From the NCBI GenBank assembly GCA_965261165.1, contig OZ253445.1, positions 2,046,001 through 2,110,000 on the forward strand: 64,000 nucleotides of DNA. The letters are read 5' to 3'. The DNA comes from SMWN01 sp965261165. Its GTDB lineage: Bacteria; Pseudomonadota; Gammaproteobacteria; Eutrophobiales; Eutrophobiaceae. Position 1 is the first letter of the stretch. The number at the start of each line of letters is the position of its first letter. Positions 13,616-23,022 of this stretch are shown piece after piece. The notes beneath the pieces were generated by a model that was not told where the DNA came from, did not search any database, and was given only the letters and a program-made list of their open reading frames with translations. The position numbers and the translations under genes are program-made.

Positions 13616-14804
13616 TAGTTTGCCTGATGAGAATGGGTATTTTGGGGCATATGGCGGTAAATTTGTCGCCGAGACACTGATGGTTCCTTTGGAAGAATTA
13701 ACAGATGCCTATACACGTTATCTTAAAGAGCCTGAGTTTATGGTTGAACTAGATAATGAATTGCATCATTACGTCGGTAGACCATCCCCCTTGTATCATG
13801 CCAAACGTTGGTCAGAGATATTGGGTGGTGCTCAGATCTATTTAAAACGAGAAGACCTGAATCATACGGGTGCGCATAAGATAAATAATACGGTTGGTCA
13901 GGCCCTATTGGCGAAGCGCATGGGGAAGCCCAGAATTATTGCAGAAACTGGGGCAGGACAACACGGTGTTGCCTCAGCAACTGTCGCCGCAAGACTTGGC
14001 CTTGAGTGTGTTGTCTATATGGGCTCTGAAGATATCAAAAGACAGTCAACTAATGTCTTCCGTATGAAATTATTGGGTGCGGCTGTGGTGCCTGTAGAGT
14101 CTGGTTCTAGGACTTTAAAGGATGCCTTAAATGAGGCGATGCGTGATTGGGTAACGAACATTGATGATACATTTTATATCATTGGGACAGTCGCTGGGCC
14201 GCACCCCTATCCTGTGATGGTAAGAGATTTTCAGGCCATTATAGGGCGTGAAGCAAGGCAGCAATGCATTAAGCAGGCCGGACGTTTGCCTGATGCGCTG
14301 GTTGCATGTGTGGGTGGTGGCTCAAATGCTATCGGTTTGTTTTATCCTTTTCTTAATGATAAAGATGTTGAGATTTATGGCGTAGAGGCAGGCGGTCATG
14401 GTCTTGAAACAGGTCGACATGCCGCGCCATTAAATGCAGGTAAGCTAGGTGTTTTACATGGCAATAGAACTTATTTAATGGAAGATGAGAATGGTCAAAT
14501 TATAGAAACTTATTCTATTTCTGCAGGGTTAGACTATCCAGGTGTAGGTCCTGAACATTCCTGGTTAAAGGACAGTGGGCGAGCAAAATATGTTGCTATT
14601 AATGATGGTGAAGCACTGCAAGGTTTTCATGATTTAACAAAAATTGAAGGAATTATGCCTGCCCTAGAGTCGAGTCATGCGCTTGCTTATGCAACGAAGC
14701 TGGCACCGACAATGAGTGAAGATGAAATTATTATTGTAAATTTATCTGGTCGAGGTGATAAAGATATTCAAACAGTTGCTGCATTAGAAGGTATTACACT
14801 GTAG
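13605..14804 (+). CDS. trpB: Tryptophan synthase beta chain
   Basis: PLP enzyme joining indole and serine to make tryptophan; partner of TrpA. 399 aa. The PLP lysine is in HTGAHKINNT, the ammonia/indole tunnel region in AETGAGQHGVA, and the phosphate-binding loop in GGGSNAIG. The start ATG at 13605 lies inside trpF. An HTH gene separates it from trpA, where most genomes have trpB and trpA adjacent. Confidence 0.97.
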   Translation: MLNNSLPDENGYFGAYGGKFVAETLMVPLEELTDAYTRYLKEPEFMVELDNELHHYVGRPSPLYHAKRWSEILGGAQIYLKREDLNHTGAHKINNTVGQALLAKRMGKPRIIAETGAGQHGVASATVAARLGLECVVYMGSEDIKRQSTNVFRMKLLGAAVVPVESGSRTLKDALNEAMRDWVTNIDDTFYIIGTVAGPHPYPVMVRDFQAIIGREARQQCIKQAGRLPDALVACVGGGSNAIGLFYPFLNDKDVEIYGVEAGGHGLETGRHAAPLNAGKLGVLHGNRTYLMEDENGQIIETYSISAGLDYPGVGPEHSWLKDSGRAKYVAINDGEALQGFHDLTKIEGIMPALESSHALAYATKLAPTMSEDEIIIVNLSGRGDKDIQTVAALEGITL

Positions 14805-14861
14805 AAATGACCGTAAAGAAATATTTTGTAGATTACTATGCTTTTGGGCAGGAGGGTTTTT

Positions 14862-15056
14862 ATGAATAACAGAGACAGGCTTATTGAATTAGTGGCAGAC
14901 CATAAACTAGAGAGAAGAGAAGTGGCAGAGTTTCTGAAAGTTAAGACTGAGACAGTTAGCCATTGGCTTGCTTCCCATGAATCTCATAATTACGAAGATA
15001 TTCCAGATATGGCAATTGAACTTCTGGAGCTTAAGCTGAGGTCAAATAAAATCTAG
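14862..15056 (+). CDS. Small HTH DNA-binding protein between trpB and trpA
   Basis: A 64-aa basic/acidic protein. Residues about 14-40 (LERREVAEFLKVKTETVSHWLAS, here split for reading as LERREVAEFL then KVKTETVSHWL) fit a Cro/XRE-like helix-turn-helix, and a short helix follows. The ATG at 14862 is chosen because a strong GGAGGG sits 6 bases upstream; an earlier in-frame ATG (14838) has none. It lies between trpB and trpA on the same strand, so it is probably co-transcribed. Control of the trp genes is only an inference; no ligand domain is present. It could also be a stray phage-type repressor fragment. Confidence 0.7.
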   Translation: MNNRDRLIELVADHKLERREVAEFLKVKTETVSHWLASHESHNYEDIPDMAIELLELKLRSNKI

Positions 15057-15125
15057 TAGTCTGTGGCTAAAATTTAGTCATTACATTTAAAAATGATAAG
15101 TAAGGAGATATTTGAATTTATATTT

Positions 15126-15932
15126 ATGAGTCGTATAGCAAACTGTTTTAATGAATTGAAAGACAAAAACCGCAAGGGTTTGATCACTTTTATCGTTGCT
15201 GGAGATCCAAAACCAGAATTTACACTGCCTTTGATGAATGTATTGGTCGAAGGCGGTGCTGACCTAATTGAATTAGGCGTGCCTTTCTCTGACCCCATGG
15301 CAGATGGGCCTGTTATTCAAAGAGGTAGTGAAAGAGCTTTGCTGCATGGGACATCATTGCGTGATGTTATCTCTACGGTGGTTGATTTTCGAAAGGGAAA
15401 TCAGCAAACTCCTGTCATTCTGATGGGTTATTTGAATCCTATTGAGGTGATGGGGTATGAAGCTTTTGCAGAATTGGCATCTGCAGCCGGAGTCGACGGC
15501 GCACTAATCGTAGATATGCCGCCTGAAGAGGCTGGAGAAATGAAAGAAATTATGGTGAAGCATGATCTTGACCTGATTTTTCTGATCTCACCGACAACGG
15601 ATGTTGAGAGGCAAGAATATATTTCAAAAATAGCCAGTGGTTTCCTCTATTATGTTTCTCTCAAAGGTGTCACAGGAAGTAGTCGCCTAGATACAAAATC
15701 TGTAGAAATATCGGTCAATACCATTAAAAAACATTCAAATTTACCTGTCGGTGTTGGATTTGGTATTAGGAATGCTGAAAGCGCCGCAAATGTAGCCAGA
15801 GTGAGTGATGCGGTTGTTATTGGCAGTCCCATTGTTGAGCTCGTGGGAGATTTGAATGATGATTCAGTAGAATCGATGAAATCAATAAGCACTTACCTTT
15901 CGACAATACGGCGAGCAATTGATGTCATATAG
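15126..15932 (+). CDS. trpA: Tryptophan synthase alpha chain
   Basis: Cleaves indole-3-glycerol phosphate to indole, which is channelled to TrpB. The family catalytic Glu and Asp lie in LIELGVPFSDPMADGP, and the phosphate site in GVGFGIRN. The ATG at 15126 gives 268 aa, the usual length, and the usual N-terminus (MSRIANCF). An in-frame ATG at 15093 would add 11 residues. The AAGGAG at 15102-15107 lies between the two and is badly spaced for both. Confidence 0.95.
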   Translation: MSRIANCFNELKDKNRKGLITFIVAGDPKPEFTLPLMNVLVEGGADLIELGVPFSDPMADGPVIQRGSERALLHGTSLRDVISTVVDFRKGNQQTPVILMGYLNPIEVMGYEAFAELASAAGVDGALIVDMPPEEAGEMKEIMVKHDLDLIFLISPTTDVERQEYISKIASGFLYYVSLKGVTGSSRLDTKSVEISVNTIKKHSNLPVGVGFGIRNAESAANVARVSDAVVIGSPIVELVGDLNDDSVESMKSISTYLSTIRRAIDVI

Positions 15933-15950
15933 GATAATGAATAAAATGTT

Positions 15951-16808
15951 ATGAGCTGGTTTAAAAAATTACTTCCCTCAAGGATTAAAATAGATGGCGC
16001 ATCCAGACGTATGGTGCCTGAGGGCGTGTGGGCCAAATGCGATGAATGTAGCGCAGTATTATATCGATCAGAGCTGGAGCGAAACCTTGAAGTCTGTCCC
16101 AAATGTTCTCATCACATGCTTATTGGTGCTCGTGTACGGATCGAGTTATTTTTGGACCCAGGGCCTCGCGTTGAGATAGGCAGCGAGCTTAAACCTGTAG
16201 ACAGGTACAAATTCCGCGATAGGAAAAAATATAAAGATCGTTTGAGCCAAGCACAAAAGCAGACAAAAGAAGACGATGCTCTGGTTGTAATGATGGGACA
16301 AGTACAAGAAATACCTGTTGTGGTAGCAGCATTCGAATTTAATTTTATGGCAGGATCGATGGGTGCTGTTGCTGGAGAGCGGTTTGTTCTAGCTACAGAA
16401 GCAGCAATAGAGAACGATATTCCATTAGTCTGTTTTTCTTCGAGTGGTGGAGCACGTATGCAGGAGGCCATACTATCGCTAATGCAAATGGCAAAAACGA
16501 GTTCTGCTTTGGCAAGATTGGCAGCAAAGAAATTACCTTACATATCTGTATTAACGAACCCGACGATGGGGGGAGTTTCTGCTAGCCTGGCAACGCTAGG
16601 CGATATCAATATTGCTGAGCCTAATGCATTAATAGGATTTGCAGGGCCGAGAGTGATCGAACAGACCGTACGAGAAAAGCTGCCTGAAGGTTTCCAGAGA
16701 AGTGAATTTCTCCTGGAACATGGCGATATAGACATGATCATTGATAGACGTGAAATGCGCGAAAAAATATCTCCTATACTGTCCATTCTGAATAACAAAA
16801 CAGCCTAG
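15951..16808 (+). CDS. accD: Acetyl-CoA carboxylase carboxyltransferase beta subunit
   Basis: Transfers CO2 from carboxybiotin to acetyl-CoA together with AccA, the first step of fatty-acid synthesis. 285 aa, normal length. An N-terminal four-Cys zinc ribbon (CDEC near 27, CPKC near 46) and the crotonase-like core (SSGGARMQEA, GGVSASLA) are present. It starts 18 bp after trpA and is followed by folC, the common gammaproteobacterial order. Confidence 0.97.
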   Translation: MSWFKKLLPSRIKIDGASRRMVPEGVWAKCDECSAVLYRSELERNLEVCPKCSHHMLIGARVRIELFLDPGPRVEIGSELKPVDRYKFRDRKKYKDRLSQAQKQTKEDDALVVMMGQVQEIPVVVAAFEFNFMAGSMGAVAGERFVLATEAAIENDIPLVCFSSSGGARMQEAILSLMQMAKTSSALARLAAKKLPYISVLTNPTMGGVSASLATLGDINIAEPNALIGFAGPRVIEQTVREKLPEGFQRSEFLLEHGDIDMIIDRREMREKISPILSILNNKTA

Positions 16809-16878
16809 AATTGATTCTGAATTATCAACCATAAGCGCAGAATCTATGTCCCAGAGTCATTTCAACAATAAGGAAGTC

Positions 16879-18150
16879 ATGAGATTCAACAAGCTTCATG
16901 AGTGGTTGGAATGGCAAGAAGAATTGCATTTTACGGCAATGGAGTTGGGCCTGAATCGATGTACTGCTGTTGCCGAGAATATGGGATTACTTAATCCAGA
17001 TTTCACAGTGATTAGTGTCGCTGGAACCAATGGTAAAGGCTCAAGCGTCACCATGATGGATTCAATTTTTGGTAATTCTGGCTATAAAACCGGATGTTAT
17101 ACCTCACCGCATTTCATACGCTACAACGAGCGGATAAAACTTGATGGTATTGAAGTTACTAACGAAATGTTATGCAAGTCTTTCAGCAGAATTGATCATG
17201 CTAGAGGTGATATTTCCTTAACTTATTTTGAATTTGGTACCCTTGCCGCACTGGATATATTTCATCGCGCAAATGTTGATGTTGCTTTGCTTGAAGTGGG
17301 GCTGGGAGGTCGGCTTGATGCTGTCAATTGTTTAGATGCTGATGTCGCTTTGATTTCCAGCATCGACCTAGATCATATGCAGTGGCTAGGCATGGATCGT
17401 GATACTATTGCTCGTGAGAAGGCTGGTATTTTTCGCGGCGATAAACCCGCCATCTGTTCTGATTCTCGTCCACCCGAGACGGTACTGCAATATGCTGATG
17501 AGATAGGCGCAACATTATATATTCCCGGTCGGGATTTCAATTATCAATTATCTGATGATCGTTGGTCATGGCAATGGGATAATGAGGTTTATGAAAGTTT
17601 GCCACGCCCAGACCAATATAATAGTTGCCAGGTTCAAAATGCTGCTGGCGTCTTGATGGTTCTCAGTACATTAAAATCAAAATTACCGATAAAAGCAGGT
17701 GCCATAGAAAAAGGGTTGGAGAACTTCAGTCTTACCGGAAGATTTCAGATGTTGACAGAAGGGATGCAGACAATTCTTGATGTGGCGCATAATGCTCAGG
17801 CAGCAAGAATTCTGGTTCATAATCTAAAACAATTTCCTAACAGTGGAAAAACGCACATCATCATAGGAATGTTGAAAGATAAAGATCAAGCGGGTGTTCT
17901 GGGTGAGTTAATGGAAATAGCTGATTCCTGGCATACAGTGAGCATCTCAAACTCCCGAGGTAGTGACAGTGAAAAATTAAAGAAGGAATTACTTGAATTG
18001 GGTGTGACTGCGCCAATTTCAGAGGATGATACTGTAGCCAACGCCTTCCTTAAGTTGCAGGATAAAACTAGAATGCATGATCGTATCGTTGTGACAGGAT
18101 CTTTCCTGTCCGTTGGTGATGCCATTAAACACCTTAAACTAGCTGATTAA
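16879..18150 (+). CDS. folC: Dihydrofolate/folylpolyglutamate synthase
   Basis: Adds glutamate to dihydropteroate and to folates, using ATP. The P-loop is GTNGKGSSV, followed by the Mur-ligase-like central domain (LEVGLGGRLDAVN) and a C-terminal domain with DVAHN. ATG 16879 is chosen because AAGGA lies just upstream and the N-terminus then matches family members (MRFNKLHEWLEWQEELHF). An in-frame ATG at 16846 would add 11 residues. The dedD gene starts 5 bp downstream. Confidence 0.94.
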   Translation: MRFNKLHEWLEWQEELHFTAMELGLNRCTAVAENMGLLNPDFTVISVAGTNGKGSSVTMMDSIFGNSGYKTGCYTSPHFIRYNERIKLDGIEVTNEMLCKSFSRIDHARGDISLTYFEFGTLAALDIFHRANVDVALLEVGLGGRLDAVNCLDADVALISSIDLDHMQWLGMDRDTIAREKAGIFRGDKPAICSDSRPPETVLQYADEIGATLYIPGRDFNYQLSDDRWSWQWDNEVYESLPRPDQYNSCQVQNAAGVLMVLSTLKSKLPIKAGAIEKGLENFSLTGRFQMLTEGMQTILDVAHNAQAARILVHNLKQFPNSGKTHIIIGMLKDKDQAGVLGELMEIADSWHTVSISNSRGSDSEKLKKELLELGVTAPISEDDTVANAFLKLQDKTRMHDRIVVTGSFLSVGDAIKHLKLAD

Positions 18151-18155
18151 AAATT

Positions 18156-18764
18156 ATGGAGCAGAAATTAAAGGAAAGATTAGTAGGTGCATCAGTCTTG
18201 GTCGCAGCCGCTGTTATCTTTTTGCCCGTTATATTTACTGACTCCCCGAAGACAGAGGTGATTTCAGGATCAAATATCCCTAAAAAGCCAGAGACAAATT
18301 TTAATTCAAGGATTATTCCTGTTATTAAAAATGATAATAAAGCCTCGCTAACTACGGTTGAGCCAAAAAATATCGAAGTGAAAATAAGTAATAAAAAAGA
18401 CAGCTCGGCTAATGAACAGACGGTGGTTGCCAGAAAGGTCGTCTCGACAAAGAAGGATAAGACTGAGGAAGCTGCGAGAGAACAGATAAAATCAACAATA
18501 GACGTTGAGACGAAAGCGGCATTAGGTTTATCTGCCTGGATTGTACAACTAGGCAGCTTTATTGAGGAAGATAACGCTCAATCCCTAAACAAAAAATTAC
18601 GCGAAGCAGGTTATCCAGCTTTTGTAGAACCGCTTAATGAAAATGGCAAAATTAGTTATAGGGTAAGGGTTGGCCCGGAGATAAAACGGTCAGAAGCAGA
18701 TTTAATGCTAAAAAAAATGAAAGAAAAAATAAAGCTTGATGGAATTGTCGTGAGTTACCCCTGA
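18156..18764 (+). CDS. dedD: DedD-type SPOR-domain protein
   Basis: A 202-aa protein with one N-terminal TM segment (about 9-28), a charged low-complexity linker, and a C-terminal SPOR domain (about 127-202, starting WIVQLGSF). SPOR domains bind denuded peptidoglycan at the division site, and DedD supports cell constriction. It sits between folC and cvpA as in many gammaproteobacteria. The linker is Lys-rich and varies in the family. Confidence 0.9.
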   Translation: MEQKLKERLVGASVLVAAAVIFLPVIFTDSPKTEVISGSNIPKKPETNFNSRIIPVIKNDNKASLTTVEPKNIEVKISNKKDSSANEQTVVARKVVSTKKDKTEEAAREQIKSTIDVETKAALGLSAWIVQLGSFIEEDNAQSLNKKLREAGYPAFVEPLNENGKISYRVRVGPEIKRSEADLMLKKMKEKIKLDGIVVSYP

Positions 18765-18801
18765 TGAGGGGCATATCTGAAACATGCGGGAATAGATATT
18801 A

Positions 18802-19348
18802 ATGCAACTTGTTGATATTGCCATTTTGACCATAGTTGTTTTGCCAGCTATTGCAGGTATGACGTATGGGTTTCTAAATATTATTTTTTCATTGTTGGCG
18901 TGGGCATTAGCTTTGGATATCTCAATCAAGTTTTCTCCTGCATTTACACCATTACTTGAATCATCGGTAAATACTCCTGTTCTAAGAACTACTCTGGCTT
19001 TTGCAGGCCTTTTTTGTTATCAGCCTAGTAATGCTAACGGGTATTGGTCTCCTTATTGTAGAATTATTAGGCAGGACAGGGTTAACAGCAACTGACAGAA
19101 TGCTTGGTCTGTTCTTTGGCATTGTTCTTGGAGCTATAATTGTGGAAGTCGTTGTCTTTCTTGGAGGATTTACCGCATTACCACAAGAGTCTTGGTGGGA
19201 TGATTCGAGAGTCATTAAATATTTTGAAAGAGCGGCTGTTTGGTCAGGGCTATATTTGCCAGAAAATATTTCCAAGTATCATGGCTATGAAGCAATGACG
19301 GAAGGAGCTGCCGAAGAGAAGCCACCAGAGACTAGTTCAACAAGCTAG
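18802..19348 (+). pseudogene. cvpA: cvpA with one frameshift (colicin V production protein)
   Basis: The N-terminal half (from ATG 18802, MQLVDIAILTIVVLPAIAG) and C-terminal half (to 19348, including ESWWDDSRVIKYFE) are both good CvpA sequence but lie in different frames. They join at GGCCTTTTTTGTTATC: one T fewer in the run of six (19010-19015) restores LAFAGLF followed by VISLVMLTG. CvpA is a four-TM inner-membrane protein, usually co-transcribed with purF. The break may be a recent mutation, a sequencing error, or slippage at the T-run. The rest of the sequence is uncorrupted. Confidence 0.8.
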
Positions 19349-19361
19349 AAGGGGAAATTTT

Positions 19362-20876
19362 ATGTGCGGTATTGTAGGTATCGTTGGCAAGCAGTTCGTG
19401 AACCAGCTCATCTTCGATGGACTGACGATATTACAACATCGGGGACAAGATGCCGCGGGGATGATGACGTACCATGACCGTAAACTCTATCTACGCAAGA
19501 ATAATGGTCTGGTGCGTGATGTTTTCCACACCCGTCACATGCTTAATCTCAAGGGCAATATTGGCATAGGACATGTTCGTTATCCAACATCTGGATGTTC
19601 TTCTTCTGCTGAGGCGCAGCCATTTTATGTCAATTCTCCTTATGGGATATCACTCGCCCATAATGGCAATCTCACTAATGGTGATGAATTGAAGCGTGAA
19701 TTATTCAGAGATGACCTCAGGCATATTAATACAGATTCCGACTCTGAGGTTTTACTTAACATTCTTGCTCATGAGTTACAGCGTCTCGGGAAACATCGTC
19801 TGGAGGTTGAAGATGTTTTTGATGCAGTTGAAAAACTACATAGGCGTTGCCGGGGGGGCTATGCTGCAGTCGCAATGGTAAGTGGTTTTGGCGTTCTTGG
19901 TTTTCGGGATCCCTATGGCATCAGGCCGGTAATTTTTGGAGAGCGTGAGACCGAAGCTGGAAAAGAATATATAGTTGCTTCTGAAAGTGTTGCAATTACC
20001 TCATTGGGATTTACTGTGATTCGTGATATTGAGCCTGGCGAAGCTATTTTTATCACTAAAGATGGGAAGTTGCACACACGCCAATGCGTAGAAAGTCCTC
20101 AGTATTCACCTTGTATCTTTGAATATGTTTATCTAGCAAGACCTGATTCAATTATTGACAATATTTCTGTTTACAACTCACGGTTGTTTATGGGTGAAGC
20201 ATTGGCAAATAAGATTCTAATGCAGAGACCTGAACACGACATTGATGTTGTCATACCGATCCCTGATACAGGAAGGACTTCCGCTTTACTTCTGGCTCAG
20301 AAGTTAAATGTGAAATATAGCGAAGGGTTCATCAAGAACCGTTATATACCTCGTACTTTTATCATGCCTGGACAGGAGATTCGTAAAAAATCTGTCAGGC
20401 AGAAACTAAATGCAATTGAATCGGAATTTAAGGGTAAAAATGTTCTGTTAGTCGATGATTCTATCGTCAGAGGAACAACCTCTGGTCAGATAATAGAAAT
20501 GGCAAGAAATGCGGGTGCTAACAAAGTCTTTTTCGCATCAGCCGCGCCTCCAGTTCGATATCCGAATGTCTATGGAATCGATATGCCGACTGTGAATGAG
20601 CTAATTGCTCATAATAAGACTGAAGAAGAAATTGAAGATTTGATTGGTGCTGACTGGTTGATATATCAGGATCTGGATAAATTAATTGAGACGGCACGTG
20701 CAGAAAATCCTTCTATCACCCGTTTTGACCTGTCGTGTTTCAATGGTGAATATGTTACTGGTGATGTGAATCAGGAATACCTCGATCATATTGAAGACAT
20801 GCGCAAAGATAGTGCAAAATTAAAAAGAGAGGAGGCTGACGAAGAAAATTTAATCGATATCTCGAATAATGCCTGA
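19362..20876 (+). CDS. purF: Amidophosphoribosyltransferase
   Basis: First committed step of purine synthesis: PRPP and glutamine give phosphoribosylamine. 504 aa. The catalytic N-terminal Cys follows Met1 directly (MCGIVGIVG), so there is no propeptide, as in the E. coli type. The PRPP-binding loop is VLLVDDSIVRGTTSG near residue 365. It lies 13 bp after cvpA, with AGGGGAAA as ribosome site. An IS5 element sits 33 bp past the stop. Confidence 0.97.
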   Translation: MCGIVGIVGKQFVNQLIFDGLTILQHRGQDAAGMMTYHDRKLYLRKNNGLVRDVFHTRHMLNLKGNIGIGHVRYPTSGCSSSAEAQPFYVNSPYGISLAHNGNLTNGDELKRELFRDDLRHINTDSDSEVLLNILAHELQRLGKHRLEVEDVFDAVEKLHRRCRGGYAAVAMVSGFGVLGFRDPYGIRPVIFGERETEAGKEYIVASESVAITSLGFTVIRDIEPGEAIFITKDGKLHTRQCVESPQYSPCIFEYVYLARPDSIIDNISVYNSRLFMGEALANKILMQRPEHDIDVVIPIPDTGRTSALLLAQKLNVKYSEGFIKNRYIPRTFIMPGQEIRKKSVRQKLNAIESEFKGKNVLLVDDSIVRGTTSGQIIEMARNAGANKVFFASAAPPVRYPNVYGIDMPTVNELIAHNKTEEEIEDLIGADWLIYQDLDKLIETARAENPSITRFDLSCFNGEYVTGDVNQEYLDHIEDMRKDSAKLKREEADEENLIDISNNA

Positions 20877-20908
20877 TTATTCCATTCTAGAAGAATTTTA
20901 ATTTATTG

Positions 20909-22111
20909 AGACCCCAGCATAACCCCACAAAACAAGGTATTTTTTGCTATACTTCGGTAGGCAAAAATCATTCGCAACACAAGCCAAACTATTCGTCTCG
21001 ACCGCTGATCTGGACCACCCAATTCTTCACAGCCTTGATGCGACTGAGGCTCTGTTGGACTGGTCGGAGATTGAGAGATTACTGTCCTCTATCTATGCCT
21101 CTAAAACAGGCCGCCCCAGCTATCCATTGCTGACCTTGTTGCGGGGCTTATTGCTCGGACTATGGTATCACTTGTCCGATGTGCAGTTGGCTCAATGCTT
21201 ATACCGAGATCGGTTGTTGCGTAAATTTTGCCGCCTTGAGCTTGGCGGTGAGGTTCCCGAAGCGTCCACCCTAGGGCGGTTTCGAGCCCGCTTGGTCGAA
21301 CAGAACCTGTGGGCTCAATTATTGGCCGAGATCAATCGTCAGCTCGACGCCAAAAATATCATCATGCGCGCGGGTCGCATCAACATCATCGATGCGACCC
21401 CGGTAGAGGCTGCACAATCGGGTTCAGGCAACGACAAGGATGGCAAGCCGACACGTGATCCTGAGGCAGGTTGGCAGGTTAAGAACGACAGTCGGGGTAA
21501 CAAGAAATCCATTTATGGTTTTTCCGTCCATACGGGTGTCGATGAAGAGGGTTTTATCCACCGTCAAAGCGTGACACCTGGTAATGTTCATGATTCTCAG
21601 GAGCGTGATGCCTTGCTGCTGGGTGATGAAACGGCATGGTATGCGGATGCGGCTTACAGCGCTCAACAGACCCGAGACAAGTTGGAGCAGTTGGGCATTG
21701 ATGATCAGGTCCAACGCAAGGGCTACCGGGGTAATCCTTTATCGGAGGCGGACCGAATTCGTAACAAAGAGATTGCGCTAACGCGATCTGGCGGTGAACG
21801 TCCCTTTGCCACCTATAAATGGCATTATGGGCTGGCTCGCACCCGGTTCATGGGTCTTGCCAAAAACGCGACTGTTTACGGGCTAGCGGCAATGGCAGCC
21901 AATATTCGCAAAGGTGCCAGGTTTTTAACGCTCTACGGCTTACCGGATCCCTGCTTTACGGGATAGTTGTGTCTAAATTTCGTAAAAAGCATCTAAAACA
22001 CGCGTTAATCCGCTGAGACAGCGCTAAATCCCCGGCGAATGCCTTTCGCTTTGTGCAAAAATGTTGAGATTTAATGGTATCCGCTAAAACCCGGCGTTAT
22101 GCTGAGGTCTC
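20909..22111 (+). mobile_element. Complete IS5-family element downstream of purF
   Basis: Inverted ends: gagaccccagcataac at the left (20909) and its near-complement at the right (ending 22111) match at 15 of the first 16 bases. TTATT occurs on both sides (20904-20908 and 22112-22116) and may be the target duplication. Length is 1203 bp with one intact transposase. It is the only IS in the window that looks functional. Confidence 0.85.
20944..21966 (+). CDS. IS5-family transposase
   Basis: A 340-aa DDE transposase. The N-terminal DUF772-like part has RLLSSIYASKTGRPSYP; the first catalytic Asp is in NIIDATPVEA, the second in YADAAYS, and the Glu in GGERPFATYKW. The first codon is TTG at 20944, 35 bp inside the left end. 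The whole frame is intact. It is GC-richer than neighbouring genes, as expected of a mobile gene. Confidence 0.92.
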   Translation: MLYFGRQKSFATQAKLFVSTADLDHPILHSLDATEALLDWSEIERLLSSIYASKTGRPSYPLLTLLRGLLLGLWYHLSDVQLAQCLYRDRLLRKFCRLELGGEVPEASTLGRFRARLVEQNLWAQLLAEINRQLDAKNIIMRAGRINIIDATPVEAAQSGSGNDKDGKPTRDPEAGWQVKNDSRGNKKSIYGFSVHTGVDEEGFIHRQSVTPGNVHDSQERDALLLGDETAWYADAAYSAQQTRDKLEQLGIDDQVQRKGYRGNPLSEADRIRNKEIALTRSGGERPFATYKWHYGLARTRFMGLAKNATVYGLAAMAANIRKGARFLTLYGLPDPCFTG

Positions 22112-22238
22112 TTATTGATATAAATCAACCTATTTAGATGTTTTTAAGGGCTGACTATGTAATATAATATCGGGATAAAAATTAGATAAAAACCACCTAT
22201 ATCATTGAGACTTGGATGCCTTTTTCAACAGCCCCGCG

Positions 22239-23006
22239 ATGAAACACAGAACAATCAACAAAGCCCCCGTTTATGTCATTAATTTAGCTCGAAGTCCGAA
22301 TAGATTAGAGTACATGACAACGCAATTATCCCAACACGCAATGTCCTTTGAGCGAATAGAAGCGGTTGATGGGGTTAAGATAAATGTCAAAACACTACAA
22401 TCCTGCCAGCAACAATCTAAAAAATCGTGGTTGCATTATGCCACGCTTTCCGCCGGCGAAATTGGTTGCGCCATGAGCTGGCATAAGGCATGGCAGACAG
22501 TCGCCGAACACCACGCCAAAGCATGTGTGGTATTAGAGGACGACATTAAAATTGGCGATAATTTTCAGCACACCATAGCGTCTTTGTTTGAAGGAGCAAA
22601 CGAAAATATTATTATTGACTTGTCGGGTAAAAAGGGTAGCGGAGAAAAGGCACGGAAAACCATCAATGGCATAACGCTGATTCGTTATCAAACACCACCA
22701 CTTAAAAATCAAGGCGCGATTTATGGCAAGCAAGCGGTGCAGAAATTCTTATGTCATATAAAGAATTTTACAGCACCAGTTGATACGCTACAACAAATGA
22801 TTTGGCAACATGGTGTGCAAACTTGGTCGTTGGAAACCGGCTGTCTATCACACCAAGATTCCACCGTTGGCGGCTCAACAATTTCAGCAGGAAAAAAGAA
22901 ACTGTCAACAAAAATAAAGAATGAATTAACCCGCCCTGTATGGCGTAGTGGAATAGTGATTAGGAATCTTATTGATGAAATAATCAGGAAATATCGCTCA
23001 ACATAA
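22239..23006 (+). CDS. Glycosyltransferase family 25 (LPS/LOS type)
   Basis: A 255-aa protein starting at ATG 22239; an in-frame TTG at 22212 would add nine residues. The family signature is clear: YVINLARSPNRLEYM near the start, GEIGCAMSW about residue 80, and VVLEDD about residue 100. GT25 enzymes usually add galactose or glucose to lipooligosaccharide. A second GT25 gene follows 16 bp downstream and an O-antigen ligase-like gene faces it, so this is a surface-glycan locus. Confidence 0.85.
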   Translation: MKHRTINKAPVYVINLARSPNRLEYMTTQLSQHAMSFERIEAVDGVKINVKTLQSCQQQSKKSWLHYATLSAGEIGCAMSWHKAWQTVAEHHAKACVVLEDDIKIGDNFQHTIASLFEGANENIIIDLSGKKGSGEKARKTINGITLIRYQTPPLKNQGAIYGKQAVQKFLCHIKNFTAPVDTLQQMIWQHGVQTWSLETGCLSHQDSTVGGSTISAGKKKLSTKIKNELTRPVWRSGIVIRNLIDEIIRKYRST

Positions 23007-23022
23007 AATACGATAATAGTAG

